Positions 1 to 8,736 of a DNA stretch of 64,000 nt are shown here, one piece after another (the first letter of the stretch is position 1; every line of letters starts with the position of its first letter). The notes beneath the pieces were generated by a model that did no database searches, was not told where the DNA came from, and saw only the letters and a list, made by a program, of their open reading frames with translations. Source of the stretch: Streptomyces sp. Z26. Its GTDB lineage: Bacteria > Actinomycetota > Actinomycetes > Streptomycetales > Streptomycetaceae. Both the position numbers and the translations under genes were made by a program. Where the stretch lies: the NCBI RefSeq assembly GCF_003665095.1, contig NZ_RCHV01000002.1:3346001-3410000 (forward strand). The letters are read 5' to 3'.

Positions 1-78
1 CCGCCGCGGCTGGATCTGACGGGGCGCCGCGCACCGCCCGTACGCCCCGTCACCGTCATCCGTCACCGGCGTCCCGTC

Positions 79-98
79 GGACGGCTTCCCGGCCGTCC
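79..98 (-). terminator. Hairpin after the aminopeptidase gene
   Basis: Perfect 7-bp stem (GGACGGC / GCCGTCC) with a 6-nt loop, starting 6 bases beyond the stop codon of the minus-strand Xaa-Pro aminopeptidase gene. There is no U tract, which is usual for streptomycete terminators. Confidence 0.5.
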
Positions 99-103
99 GC
101 GCG

Positions 104-1627
104 TCAGGCGTCCGTCCCCTTGAGCCGCGCCATCCACGACTCCACGTCCGCGCTCGTACGCGGGAGCGCTGCGGACAGGTTGCGGTTGCCGTCGTCCGTG
201 ACGAGGAGGTCGTCCTCGATGCGGACGCCGATGCCCCGGTACTCCTCGGGCACCGTCAGGTCGTCCGGCTGGAAGTACAGCCCCGGCTCCACCGTCAGGC
301 ACATGCCCGGTTCGAGCGTCCCCTCGACGTACGCCTCCCGGCGCGCGACCGCGCAGTCGTGCACGTCCATGCCGAGCATGTGCCCGGTGCCGTGCAGCGT
401 CCAGCGGCGTTGCAGGCCCAGCTCCAGGACCCGTTCCACCGGGCCGTCCAGCAGGCCCCACTCGACGAGTCGCCCCGCGAGCACGCGCTGCGCGGCGCGG
501 TGGAAGTCCAGGTACTTCGCACCCGGCCGCACCTCCGCTATCCCCGCCACCTGCGCCTCGTACACCGCGTCGTAGATCTTCCGCTGGAGGTCCGTGAAAC
601 GGCCGCTGACGGGGAGGGTGCGGGTGACGTCGGCGGTGTAGAGCGTGTGCGTCTCCACACCGGCGTCCAGCAGCAGCAGGTCACCGGAGCGCACGGGACC
701 GTCGTTGCGCACCCAGTGCAGCGTGGTGGCGTGCGGGCCGGACGCGCAGATCGAGCCGTAGCCGACGTCGTTGCCCTCCACGCGCGCGCGGAGGAAGAAA
801 GTGCCCTCCAGATAGCGCTCGGAGGTCGCCTCCGCGCGGTCCAGCACCCGTACGACGTCCTCGAAACCGCGCACCGTCGAGTCGCACGCCTTCTCCATCT
901 CCCCGATCTCGAACTCGTCCTTCACGAGCCGCATCTCGGAGAGGAACGTGCGCAGCTCCGCGTCCCGCTCGGCCGTCACCTTGTCGGTGAGGGCGTCGTC
1001 GACCGACGCGTCCTGGCCGCGCACCACGCGCACCGGCCCGGAGGCGGCGCGCAGCCGGTCGGCGACACCGCGCACGTCCTCGCACGGCAGCCCGTACAGC
1101 CGCGCCGACTCGGCCAGGCTGTGCCGCCGCCCGACCCACAGCTCGCCCTGCCCGTCGAGCCAGAACTCGCCGTTCCCGCGGTCGGAGCGGGGCAGCAGGT
1201 AGAGGGTGGAGACGTGCCCGCTGTCGCCGTCCGGCTCCATCACCAGGACGCCGTCCTCGACGAGGGCACCGGTGAGGTACGCGTACTCGACGGTGGCGCG
1301 GAACGGGTAGTCGGTGTCGTTGGAACGCACCTTCAGGTTGCCCGCCGGGACCACCAGGCGCTCGCCGGGGAAACGGGCGGACAGGGCGGCGCGGCGGGCG
1401 GCCGTACGCGCCGCCTGCGGGAGGGGGCTGACGTCGCGCAGCTCGGTGTCGGCCCATCCCGTCCTCATGTTGGCGGCCAGCTCGTCGGACACGTCCGCGT
1501 ACACCCCGTTCTTCCGCTGCTGCACCGGCTGTTCCGGCGCGGCCTGCCCCGACCGTCCCCCGTCCGCCGCCCCCGGCGAACGGGGCTCCTCGGGCGACCC
1601 TGCGGGCTGTTCTGCGGCGTCTGTCAC
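104..1627 (-). CDS. pepP: Xaa-Pro aminopeptidase (M24 family, PepP type)
   Basis: Predicted cytosolic metallopeptidase of 507 aa that removes an N-terminal residue preceding proline. The N-terminal 40 residues are Ala/Gly/Gln-rich and probably disordered. An AMP_N-type domain follows (about 60-200), then the M24 pita-bread fold (about 235-480). The five metal ligands of the family are visible: Asp in LLLLDAG, Asp in TADVTR, His in HGTGHMLG, Glu in TVEPGLY and Glu in IRIEDD-like VRIEDD. Length matches streptomycete PepP. It stands alone, with a hairpin after the stop codon. The ATG used is preceded by a GGAGGAGA-like ribosome binding site. Confidence 0.93.
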   Translation of the reverse strand: MTDAAEQPAGSPEEPRSPGAADGGRSGQAAPEQPVQQRKNGVYADVSDELAANMRTGWADTELRDVSPLPQAARTAARRAALSARFPGERLVVPAGNLKVRSNDTDYPFRATVEYAYLTGALVEDGVLVMEPDGDSGHVSTLYLLPRSDRGNGEFWLDGQGELWVGRRHSLAESARLYGLPCEDVRGVADRLRAASGPVRVVRGQDASVDDALTDKVTAERDAELRTFLSEMRLVKDEFEIGEMEKACDSTVRGFEDVVRVLDRAEATSERYLEGTFFLRARVEGNDVGYGSICASGPHATTLHWVRNDGPVRSGDLLLLDAGVETHTLYTADVTRTLPVSGRFTDLQRKIYDAVYEAQVAGIAEVRPGAKYLDFHRAAQRVLAGRLVEWGLLDGPVERVLELGLQRRWTLHGTGHMLGMDVHDCAVARREAYVEGTLEPGMCLTVEPGLYFQPDDLTVPEEYRGIGVRIEDDLLVTDDGNRNLSAALPRTSADVESWMARLKGTDA

Positions 1628-1853
1628 GTCTCCTCCTCGTACGGTGCCGGACCGCTCTCCATCGTATGGCTGCCGGGCCGGACGTACAGGAGCGAAAACC
1701 TGTGACGTCTATGTCAGCCCGGGTGGGGCGCCGTACGGGAGCGCGCCGCACCCGTACGCCGCGTACGGACGAACGTGGTGCGGGTCCCTCCGCCCGTACC
1801 GCCGCGCGGGCGTGACACGCGCTCCGCGCGCGGGGCGGTGCTCTCGCCGCCCG

Positions 1854-3395
1854 TCAGGCGAAACGGGCGGCCAGCAGGACGACGTCCTCCGGGTCGTCCG
1901 ACCGGTCCCGCCCGTCCGGCAGCACGGTGCGCAGCACGTGGTCGACCAGCGCGTCCGGGTCCTCGCGCGCCTCGAACGGCGCGTCGACGGCGGCGGACCG
2001 GAGCCGGGCGGAGGCGCGGTCCGCCGACTCGCCGGTGCGGTGCAGCAGCCCGTCGCTGTAGAACAGCATCGTCTCGCCCTGCCGCAGCGTCAGTTCGACG
2101 CTCGGCGCCTCCCAGCAGGCCAGCATGCCCAGCGGGGCGGAGAGAGTCGTTTCTGCGTACTCCGTGCGCCACGGCCCCGTGATCAGCGGCGGGCAGTGCC
2201 CGGCACCCGCGACCACCACCCGCCGCGTGGCGGGCTCCGCGTACGCGAACAGGGCGGTCGCCGAACGCGCCGGCTCCGTCAGCCGCAGCAGCAGCTCCAG
2301 GTCGGACAGGACGGCGACGGGGTCCTCGCCCTCCATCACCGCGTACGCGCGGAGGGACGCGCGCAGCCGCCCCATCGCCGCCATGGCGCCCGCCCCGCGG
2401 CCGGTCACCCCGCCCACGGACAGGCCCAACGCGCCCTCCGGCAGCGGCAGCGCGTCGTACCAGTCGCCGCCGCCGAGCGGCCCCGTCCGGTGCCGTACGG
2501 CCAGCCGCACACCCGGCACCCGCGGCAGGCGGCTGGGCAGCAGCTCCTCGCGGACGGCGGCGACGTCCGCGCGGGCGCGGGCGACCTCGAGGTGGCGGGC
2601 GAGGAGTTCGCCCGCGCAACGGACGTAGAGGTCGAGGAGGTGGCGCTGGCGGGCGTTGGGCTCGGCGGGCTCGTCGTAGAGCCAGAGCGCGGCGCCGACG
2701 TGGGTGCCGTCGTGCGCGGTGACGGGGACGGCGTAGCTCGCGCCGAAGCCGAGGCGGCCCGCGACCTCGCGGTGCCGGGGGTCGAGGGCGGGGTCGGTGG
2801 CGATGTCGGGGTGCGCCACGCCGGGGCGCGCGCCGGGGGCGCCGCCGCCGGAGTCCCCGCGCCCACGCGTTCCGCTCGCACCGCTTCCTCCGGCGCCGTT
2901 CCCGCCCGTACCGCCTGGGGAGCCTTCCCGGCCACGGGCCGGACCGTCCTCCGCTTCGCCGTCGGCGGCGGACCCGGGGGCGGGGGTGCCGGACGTACGG
3001 GTGGCGCGCGGGGCGTTCACGGGAGCGAGGCCGTCGAGGAGACGGGTGTACGAGGTGGCGGTGCGCGGGACGGTCTCGATCTGGCCAAGATCGGCGCGGC
3101 CCAGCCCCAGTCCGACGGTCCGCTCGGGCCCGTGCCTGTCGACGGGCGCCAGGGCCATCAGCCCGCGCCGCGCGCCGACGAGGGTCGCACCCGCGGCCAG
3201 CAGCTCGTTCATCGCGTCGTCCACGCCGGTCGTACGGGCGAGCCGCTCGGTCAGGTCGTGCAGGGAGGTGAGGTCGGAGATCCAGCCCGCGAGCTGGTCC
3301 TGGACGGCGGCGAGCTGATCGACGGGCGCAGTTTGCTCGGGCGGGGGGAGTGTCGGGCTGATTCCGGCCACTTTCGGAGTACGGGGGGCGCTCAT
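1854..3395 (-). CDS. GAF domain / SpoIIE-type (PP2C) serine phosphatase, metal site altered
   Basis: 513 aa from the ATG at 3395. An upstream in-frame ATG at 3512 exists, but the extra 39 codons are less GC-rich and look non-coding. A GAF-like sensor spans about residues 40-230 and is interrupted by a Gly/Ala/Arg-rich loop. A SpoIIE/RsbU phosphatase domain occupies about 270-513 (GGDWYDALPLP, LFYSDGLLHR, DDVVLLAARF). Such proteins usually dephosphorylate anti-anti-sigma factors. The usual metal-binding Asp of the GDV-x-G-H-G motif reads GGVTGRG here, so activity may be reduced or lost. No anti-sigma partner is adjacent. Confidence 0.85.
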   Translation of the reverse strand: MSAPRTPKVAGISPTLPPPEQTAPVDQLAAVQDQLAGWISDLTSLHDLTERLARTTGVDDAMNELLAAGATLVGARRGLMALAPVDRHGPERTVGLGLGRADLGQIETVPRTATSYTRLLDGLAPVNAPRATRTSGTPAPGSAADGEAEDGPARGREGSPGGTGGNGAGGSGASGTRGRGDSGGGAPGARPGVAHPDIATDPALDPRHREVAGRLGFGASYAVPVTAHDGTHVGAALWLYDEPAEPNARQRHLLDLYVRCAGELLARHLEVARARADVAAVREELLPSRLPRVPGVRLAVRHRTGPLGGGDWYDALPLPEGALGLSVGGVTGRGAGAMAAMGRLRASLRAYAVMEGEDPVAVLSDLELLLRLTEPARSATALFAYAEPATRRVVVAGAGHCPPLITGPWRTEYAETTLSAPLGMLACWEAPSVELTLRQGETMLFYSDGLLHRTGESADRASARLRSAAVDAPFEAREDPDALVDHVLRTVLPDGRDRSDDPEDVVLLAARFA

Positions 3396-3981
3396 GGGCG
3401 GCGGCCCGCACCGTCGTTCACACTTCTCAATAGCATCGCAAACCCCCATGTCATGCTGCTCCGCTATCAATGCTTCCAGATGTACACGCCCCGGCGACGC
3501 GATGTCCAGCATTGTCCCCGTGGGATTGCTGGTGTCCGCGTGACGACGTTGTCAGGGGGCAGCGGGGCCGTGACGCACTGAAGTTGGCGGGAAAACATCC
3601 CTCAGTGAGGGCTTTTACGGTCGACTGGCCGCGCACGGCAACGACATCACGACGCACGAAGCCCAGCGCGGGTCGGCGCCCCCACAGGGGTGGTGGCCGT
3701 GCGACGGGATGGAGAGTCACCTCGGCCGACGCGGGTACGGAACTCTGTAGCCAGTCCGCGCGTCTTACTCCGCGACGGCCGCGCCCCACCCCCCGAATCG
3801 GCGGGATGCACCTGAGGAAGCGCCACGTGAGCGCTCTCCCCCGCCGGGTACCACGCTCTTCGAGCGGCATGATGCAGTGCCTCGTACGCACGGTGACTCA
3901 TGATCCACGTGGTGTGATGGGCTGGAAGATCTCCGAACGAGAAGATCATCATTGGCGTTTACGGGAAAGGAACGAGCGCTC
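3396..3981. other. Intergenic region, divergent promoters expected
   Basis: 586 bp between the divergent SpoIIE-type phosphatase and Prim-Pol-like genes. Locally lower GC around 3420-3640. A short palindrome CCCTCAGTGAGGG lies at 3601-3613, followed by CTTTT. I see no convincing coding sequence; the frames open here lack ribosome binding sites and similarity to anything I recognise. Confidence 0.5.
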
Positions 3982-4659
3982 ATGCGCGAGATCCTCGGAA
4001 GGCGACGCATGACCCTGTCATCGATGCGGAACGCGGCACTCACCTGCGCGGCCCGCTGGCAGTGGCCCGTCCTGCCGGGCACGACCTGCGTCGGCGGCAG
4101 ACTGCCCACGCTCGCGTGCTCCTGCGGCGCGGCCGACTGCGTGGTGCCGGGCGCCCACCCCGCAGACCCCGTCCTGCTGGCCGCGACCACCGATCCGCGC
4201 ATGGTCAGCTGGTGGTGGTCGGAGCAGCCGTACGCCTCGCTGATCCTGGCCACCGGCGCACCCGTGGACGGCGGACACGCGCCCTGCGCGCTGAGCCTGC
4301 CGGCGGTCGCCGGGGCGCGGGCGCTGGCGGAGTTCGACGCGTGCGGCGTACGGGTCGGGCCGGTCGCGGCGACGCCGACGCGGTGGACGCTGCTGGTGGC
4401 CCCGTACGGTTTCGAGGAGCTGGGCGAGCTGCTCAACGCGCACGGCGCGGTGCCCAGCTCCCTCCGCTTCCACAGCGACGGCGGCTACGTCGCGCTGCCG
4501 CCCGGACTCACCGGCCACGGCCAGGTCCGCTGGCAGCGCGAGCCGTCCGTCGAGGCCGAGCACGGCACCCCGTGGCTGCCGCGGATGGAGACGCTGGTGG
4601 ACGTGCTCGTCGAGGCGAGCGCCGCGATCCCCGACCCGGGCAGCACGCTCGCCTACTGA
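3982..4659 (+). CDS. Prim-Pol-like (bifunctional primase/polymerase N-terminal domain) protein
   Basis: 225 aa. Start chosen at ATG 3982 because AAAGGAA lies about 9 bases upstream. It resembles the short chromosomal streptomycete proteins annotated as bifunctional DNA primase/polymerase. It has the N-terminal Trp/Pro region, a cysteine cluster CSCGAADC followed by a PGAHP motif (about residues 40-55), and a C-terminal YVALPPG stretch typical of the Prim-Pol fold. There is no helicase domain. A role in DNA replication is family inference only; in this short form the catalytic carboxylates are not clear to me. No operon partner. Confidence 0.75.
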   Translation: MREILGRRRMTLSSMRNAALTCAARWQWPVLPGTTCVGGRLPTLACSCGAADCVVPGAHPADPVLLAATTDPRMVSWWWSEQPYASLILATGAPVDGGHAPCALSLPAVAGARALAEFDACGVRVGPVAATPTRWTLLVAPYGFEELGELLNAHGAVPSSLRFHSDGGYVALPPGLTGHGQVRWQREPSVEAEHGTPWLPRMETLVDVLVEASAAIPDPGSTLAY

Positions 4660-5185
4660 GTGCCGGGTGCCCCGTCGCCGTACGGGACGGCCCGCGCGGG
4701 GGTGCGCGGGGTGCGGGTCACCGGTGCGCCACAGCGGGCAGGAACGTTCAGCCGTGCGGGCGGCGGCCGGTCGGGCCGCTGGCGGGGAACGGGCGGCTTG
4801 GGCGGTGCAACCGGCTCTCGGCGCCGGTGGGTTCGGGCCACGGGGCAGCCCCCGAGGTGGCCTCCCCGGGCGGCCCCGCGTGCGTACCACCTCGGGTGGG
4901 CCCGTACGCGCGGTGCTGTCCCCGCCGCGTCCCCACAGCCGTACGGTGAGCGCGAGTCGTGTGCTCGACGGGCGGGCCGGACGGACCCGTGCGGGCCCCC
5001 AGGGGCACGGCGGGGTGCGCACGGGCGGTCGAGGAGTTGACCGTGGGGCGGAGCCGGTGTAGAGCGCGGTCGCGGAGTGCGCGGCGAGAGGCGGTGACCG
5101 GACCCTGCCGCGCGCCGGGAGCAACTCCCCCCGCCTGGCGGCGAGTTGACGGGACGCCGTCACGCCGTACCGGGTCCGGGCATGC
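4660..5185. other. Intergenic GC-rich stretch without recognised gene
   Basis: About 525 bp following the Prim-Pol-like gene. Frames are open on both strands, as expected at this GC content, but none has a convincing ribosome binding site or domain. The stretch ends at a rho-independent-looking terminator on the minus strand (5186-5228). Confidence 0.5.
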
Positions 5186-5228
5186 AAAAACCCGATCGCT
5201 GGCGACGGGGGATGCACCAGCGACCGGG
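5186..5228 (-). terminator. Rho-independent terminator, minus strand, or 3' end of a small RNA
   Basis: On the minus strand CCCGGTCGCTGG (5228-5217) pairs with CCAGCGATCGGG (5202-5191), 11 of 12 pairs, around a 14-nt C-rich loop, and is followed at once by TTTTT. It lies 148 bp beyond the stop of the SEC-C gene, across an unusually AT-rich stretch (5229-5290). It may therefore end either that mRNA or a separate short RNA with an exposed C-rich loop. Confidence 0.65.
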
Positions 5229-5326
5229 CACTTAGAACGGTAACAAGAGATCGGCTATTAGCAAATTCGATCGCCCGGTCGAGGAAGCCGACTTACCTGC
5301 GGGTACGCCGCCCGGGTCGCGCGGCT

Positions 5327-5340
5327 GTGACCCGAGTCAC
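5327..5340. promoter_or_regulatory. Palindrome matching GTG-N6-GNCAC (Crp-like site)
   Basis: GTGACCCGAGTCAC is an imperfect palindrome fitting the consensus reported for streptomycete Crp (GTG-N6-GNCAC). It lies between the SEC-C stop and the AT-rich stretch before the minus-strand terminator, where it could control a small RNA. Assignment to Crp is a motif match only. Confidence 0.3.
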
Positions 5341-5375
5341 GGGCACGATTTCTCCGCAGCACCCTCACGGGGCAC

Positions 5376-6344
5376 TCAGTTGAGCGTCACCTGTCGGTTC
5401 GTGAGCCCGCTGCGCGCGCGGCGCTCGTCGGGGCTCAGCGGGGTGGCGGCGGCCAGCGCCTCGGCCAGCCGCGCGGCGAACGACTCCGCGGGCTTCTCGC
5501 AGTCCTCCGCGGTCATCGCGCGCGGCAGGTCCCAGACGGGAACGGTCAGCCCGTGCGCCCGGAACGAGCCCACCAGCCGCGTGTCCGGCCCGAGCGTCGA
5601 CTCCCCGGCGGCGTGCAGCCGCGCCAGGGCGTCGAGCAACTTCTCCTCCGGGTGCGTCATCACCCACCGGAGGTGGTTCTTCTCCGGTGTCTCGCACCAG
5701 TACGCGCCCTCCACCCCGGAGAGCCGCGCCGTCGGGATCGCCGCGGAGTTCGCCCGTTCGAGGGACGCGGCGACCTCGCCGGTGGCGGCCTCGGCGTCGT
5801 CCAGCCAGAAGTCGAAACCGTCGTGCACCTCGGGCGTGAACTCCGCCTCCGGGTCGAGCAGTTCCTGGAGGCGCGGGCCCTCGGGGTCGGGCCGCGCGGC
5901 GCCGACCGGGTTGCCCGGCTCGGCGGTCAGCGCGCGCTGGAGCACGTCGGCCAGGTCGCGGCTGATGTCGCCGGACGCGGTGTCGTTCTGGAGGCCGAGG
6001 AGGACCTCGCCGTTGTCGCGGCGCAGCGCGGGCCACGCCATCGGCAGCACGGTGGCGAGCCGTACGGCGGGCACGTCCGCGGGCAGCCCGCCCTTGAGGG
6101 TGAGTTCGACGGTGGCGGCGGGCACCAGCTCGCGCAGCGCGACCCAGTCCTGCTCACCGGGCAGGCCCTCGAACGGTCGCCGCACCAGCTCCGTCACGGC
6201 GTGCGAGGCGGCCCGGCCGTGGCACGCCTTGTAGCGGCGGCCGGAGTCGCAGGGGCAGGGCTCGCGCGCTCCGACAACGGGAATGTCACCGTCCGTCCGC
6301 TGCGGTGTGCTGGCCTTCGTCTGGGGGCGGCGCTTCTTGGCCAT
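5376..6344 (-). CDS. SEC-C zinc-motif protein (DUF5926-like)
   Basis: 322 aa. A SEC-C metal-binding motif sits near the N-terminus (CPCDSGRRYKACHG, about residues 29-42), as in the C-terminal tail of SecA. The remainder is an acidic all-soluble domain seen in actinobacterial proteins of this length. Despite SecA-like annotations there is no ATPase domain, so it is not a translocase. The Lys/Arg-rich start (MAKKRRPQTK) is typical of the family and supports the ATG at 6344. Monocistronic; probable 3' end at the hairpin around 5190-5228. Confidence 0.85.
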   Translation of the reverse strand: MAKKRRPQTKASTPQRTDGDIPVVGAREPCPCDSGRRYKACHGRAASHAVTELVRRPFEGLPGEQDWVALRELVPAATVELTLKGGLPADVPAVRLATVLPMAWPALRRDNGEVLLGLQNDTASGDISRDLADVLQRALTAEPGNPVGAARPDPEGPRLQELLDPEAEFTPEVHDGFDFWLDDAEAATGEVAASLERANSAAIPTARLSGVEGAYWCETPEKNHLRWVMTHPEEKLLDALARLHAAGESTLGPDTRLVGSFRAHGLTVPVWDLPRAMTAEDCEKPAESFAARLAEALAAATPLSPDERRARSGLTNRQVTLN

Positions 6345-6585
6345 GGCGTGCGGTACTCCCGGTCTGGCGGATGCCGGTGCGGCGGTCTGCGGTCGATGCT
6401 TGCGCCCGCGAGCCTAGCCGGTCGCCGACCGGCGTCGAGGGGCGTCGGCCAAGTCCCACCCCGGTGTACGTGGTTCACCGGCCGTGGTTCGCGTTCCACC
6501 GTTCGCCGTTCGCGGCGGAGGGCGCGTGCCGCCGTCCCCGCCGTCCGTACGCGCCCGACCCGGTCCCGTACGGGCGACGGCGCCG

Positions 6586-7371
6586 CTACGCCGGTTCGTC
6601 CAGCTCGGCCAGATCCAGTCCCGCGTACGCGCCGCCGAGCCGTTCGCCGGGCGTCAGCACCGCCCACACGGTCACGCCGTGCTCGTCGGCCGGAACCGTC
6701 GCGGCGCCACCACCCGTACCAGGCGCACCACTTGCCCCACCGGCACCGCCCGCACCGCGGCCGAAACCGCCCCCTCCGAACGGGTTCCCGGCCTGTCGTC
6801 CCGCCCCGCCCCGGGCGCCACCGGCGCGCGCTCCCGCGCCCGCGCGGTCGGCGCCGTCCCGCCTGCGCGTACCGGCGCGTGAACCCGCCACCGTACGGCG
6901 AGCGCGTCCGCCGGAGGGGCCGGAGCCGGACGTGGAGGTGGGGGTGGAGCCCGGTCCCGAGGAGCCCGGGTGGCCGTGCCCGTACTCGTCGATGCCCCAG
7001 TCGCTCGCCAGCGACGTGATGATGGCCAGCCCGCGCCCGCCGCGCGCCGTGACCGATGGCGTGGACGCGCGCGGCCGGGTCGGGCCGCCGCCGTCGGTGA
7101 CGGAGATCGTCAACTCGCCTGCCGCGTCACGGCACCACGCCGCCCGTACGTACTCCCCGGCGCTGTCCGGGGAGAGCGGGCGGGCGTGCCGGCAGGCGTT
7201 GCTCAGCAGTTCGGAAAGGATCAGTACGGCGTCGTCCACGATCGCGTCCGGCGCACCGTCCGCGAGAAGTTCCCGGCGCATCCTGCGCCGTGCCGCCCCG
7301 ACTCCGGCCGGCCCATGGGGCACGGCCATGGTCGACGAAGCGGGCACCCCCTGTGCCACCACGAACGCCAC
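6586..7371 (-). CDS. ATP-binding (HATPase_c) anti-sigma-factor-like kinase
   Basis: 261 aa. I chose GTG at 7371 because AAGGAGG lies 7 bases upstream; the frame is open further upstream but without such a site. A GHKL ATPase fold of the RsbW/SpoIIAB type is visible: ILSELLSNACRH (N box), VTDGGGP (G1) and GGRGLAIITSLASDWGI (G2). An unusual Gly/Ala/Arg-rich insert (about residues 155-235) precedes a short C-terminal strand (GVTVWAVL). Such proteins regulate sigma factors by binding or phosphorylation of partners; no partner gene is adjacent. Confidence 0.8.
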   Translation of the reverse strand: MAFVVAQGVPASSTMAVPHGPAGVGAARRRMRRELLADGAPDAIVDDAVLILSELLSNACRHARPLSPDSAGEYVRAAWCRDAAGELTISVTDGGGPTRPRASTPSVTARGGRGLAIITSLASDWGIDEYGHGHPGSSGPGSTPTSTSGSGPSGGRARRTVAGSRAGTRRRDGADRAGAGARAGGARGGAGRQAGNPFGGGGFGRGAGGAGGASGAPGTGGGAATVPADEHGVTVWAVLTPGERLGGAYAGLDLAELDEPA

Positions 7372-7524
7372 CCCCGAGACCTCCTTGCCGCCCCCACACC
7401 AAGGACATGGATGCCCCGCGGAACTGCGCAGGAAACCGGCCATGCACGTTCTCTTGACGCATTCGTGACAATCGAATACGGCGCGAGCGCCCGTACGACC
7501 CCGGGTCCCGCGCGGGGCGCCGAA

Positions 7525-7548
7525 TCGTCCTCCGCGCGCGGAGGACGA
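7525..7548. terminator. 24-bp perfect palindrome after the glycerophosphodiesterase gene
   Basis: A perfect inverted repeat (arms TCGTCCTCCGCG) lies 127 bp beyond the stop codon of the minus-strand phosphodiesterase gene and 150 bp before the ATPase start. It most likely terminates the former. The rest of the 300-bp gap holds a run of GGTCC repeats (about 7657-7678) and presumably the ATPase promoter. Confidence 0.5.
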
Positions 7549-7674
7549 AAACGGTACGGGTGCCGCCCGTAGGGAGTGTGCGAACGGCGCGGAGGGACGT
7601 ACGAGAAGGCGTGCGGAGGGACGTAGGGAATGCGCCACTCCGTTTCGCCCTCCGTCCGGTCCGGTCCGGTCCGG

Positions 7675-8529
7675 TCACCCGAGCGGTGCCCGCAGTTGGG
7701 CACGTACGCGCTCCGGCCGGTTGGTGATCACCGCGTCCACGCCGAGCCGCGCGCACAGTTCGACGTCCTCGGGCGCGTCCACCGTCCACACGTGCACCTC
7801 GTGCCCCGCGCGGTGCGCGCGCTCCACGTACTCGGGGTGCGCCCGCAGGATGCGGATGCCGGGGCCCGCGATCCGTACGCCCGGCGGCAGCCGCCCGTCC
7901 CGCAGGCGCGGCAGGAGCAGCTGCATCAGGTAGACGGTGGGCAACTCCGGTGCCGCCGCGCGGATGCGGTGCAGCGAACGGGCGGAGAAGCTCATGACGC
8001 GTACGGGGGTGGCGGGACGGTAGCGGTCCAGCAGCTCCAGCAACCGCTCCTCCACCTGCCCCGCCCAGCGCGTCGGGTGCTTCGTCTCGATGGCCAGCTC
8101 GACGGGGCGTTCCGCGTCGGCGACGAGCTGGAGGAGGCGTTCCAGGGTGAGGACGGAGGTGTGCTCCGGGTCCACGCTGTCCGGCGACTCGTACGGGTCC
8201 CGCCCGCGCTGCGTGCCCTGTCCCGCCTTCCAGGAGCCGAAGTCCAGCTCGGCCAATTCGGCGAGTTCGAGGGCGGAGACGGCGCCGCGCCCGTTGGACG
8301 TGCGGTTGACGCGGCGGTCGTGGACGCAGACGAGATGGCCGTCCGCGGTGAGCCGTACGTCGCACTCCAGGGCGTCGGCACCGTCCTCGATCGCCTTGCG
8401 GTAGGCGGCCAGCGTGTGCTCCGGCACGGCGTCGGAGGCGCCGCGGTGCGCCACGACGGAGATGGCGGAGGGCGGCCTGGCGCCGAGGGGCTGCGGTCCG
8501 GGGCGGCTCGGGCGGCTCGGGCGTGTCAC
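7675..8529 (-). CDS. glpQ: Glycerophosphodiester phosphodiesterase
   Basis: 284 aa from GTG 8529; the frame continues open upstream but antisense to the HtrA gene, so is not used. Hydrolyses glycerophosphodiesters to glycerol-3-phosphate and an alcohol. The catalytic signature is complete: VAHRGASDAVPEHT (HR and E), ECDV (metal-binding E and D) and CVHD (second His). The TIM barrel continues to VDAVITNRPE near the C-terminus. No signal peptide is evident, so it is probably cytosolic. Divergent from the HtrA-like gene with a 207-bp shared promoter region. Confidence 0.9.
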   Translation of the reverse strand: MTRPSRPSRPGPQPLGARPPSAISVVAHRGASDAVPEHTLAAYRKAIEDGADALECDVRLTADGHLVCVHDRRVNRTSNGRGAVSALELAELAELDFGSWKAGQGTQRGRDPYESPDSVDPEHTSVLTLERLLQLVADAERPVELAIETKHPTRWAGQVEERLLELLDRYRPATPVRVMSFSARSLHRIRAAAPELPTVYLMQLLLPRLRDGRLPPGVRIAGPGIRILRAHPEYVERAHRAGHEVHVWTVDAPEDVELCARLGVDAVITNRPERVRAQLRAPLG

Positions 8530-8736
8530 CGGGTTATCGTGCCACCGGTGTGATGACCGGAGCGGATGCGGGCACGGGTGCGTACGGTGAATGCGGCGAA
8601 TCGCCCGAAGTAAAGGTTCGTCGTCCGGTCGGGCGGGGTGGTTTACGCCCCGCTGACGGAGCATGGGAAATGCTGATGACACAACCCGAAGACATGCCCG
8701 CCCGTTCCGCGATGTCGTGTACCTGAGGAGATAGCT

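Noticed and set aside
5376..6344. SecA-like translocase
   Set aside because: Only the SEC-C zinc motif is shared; there is no ATPase domain.
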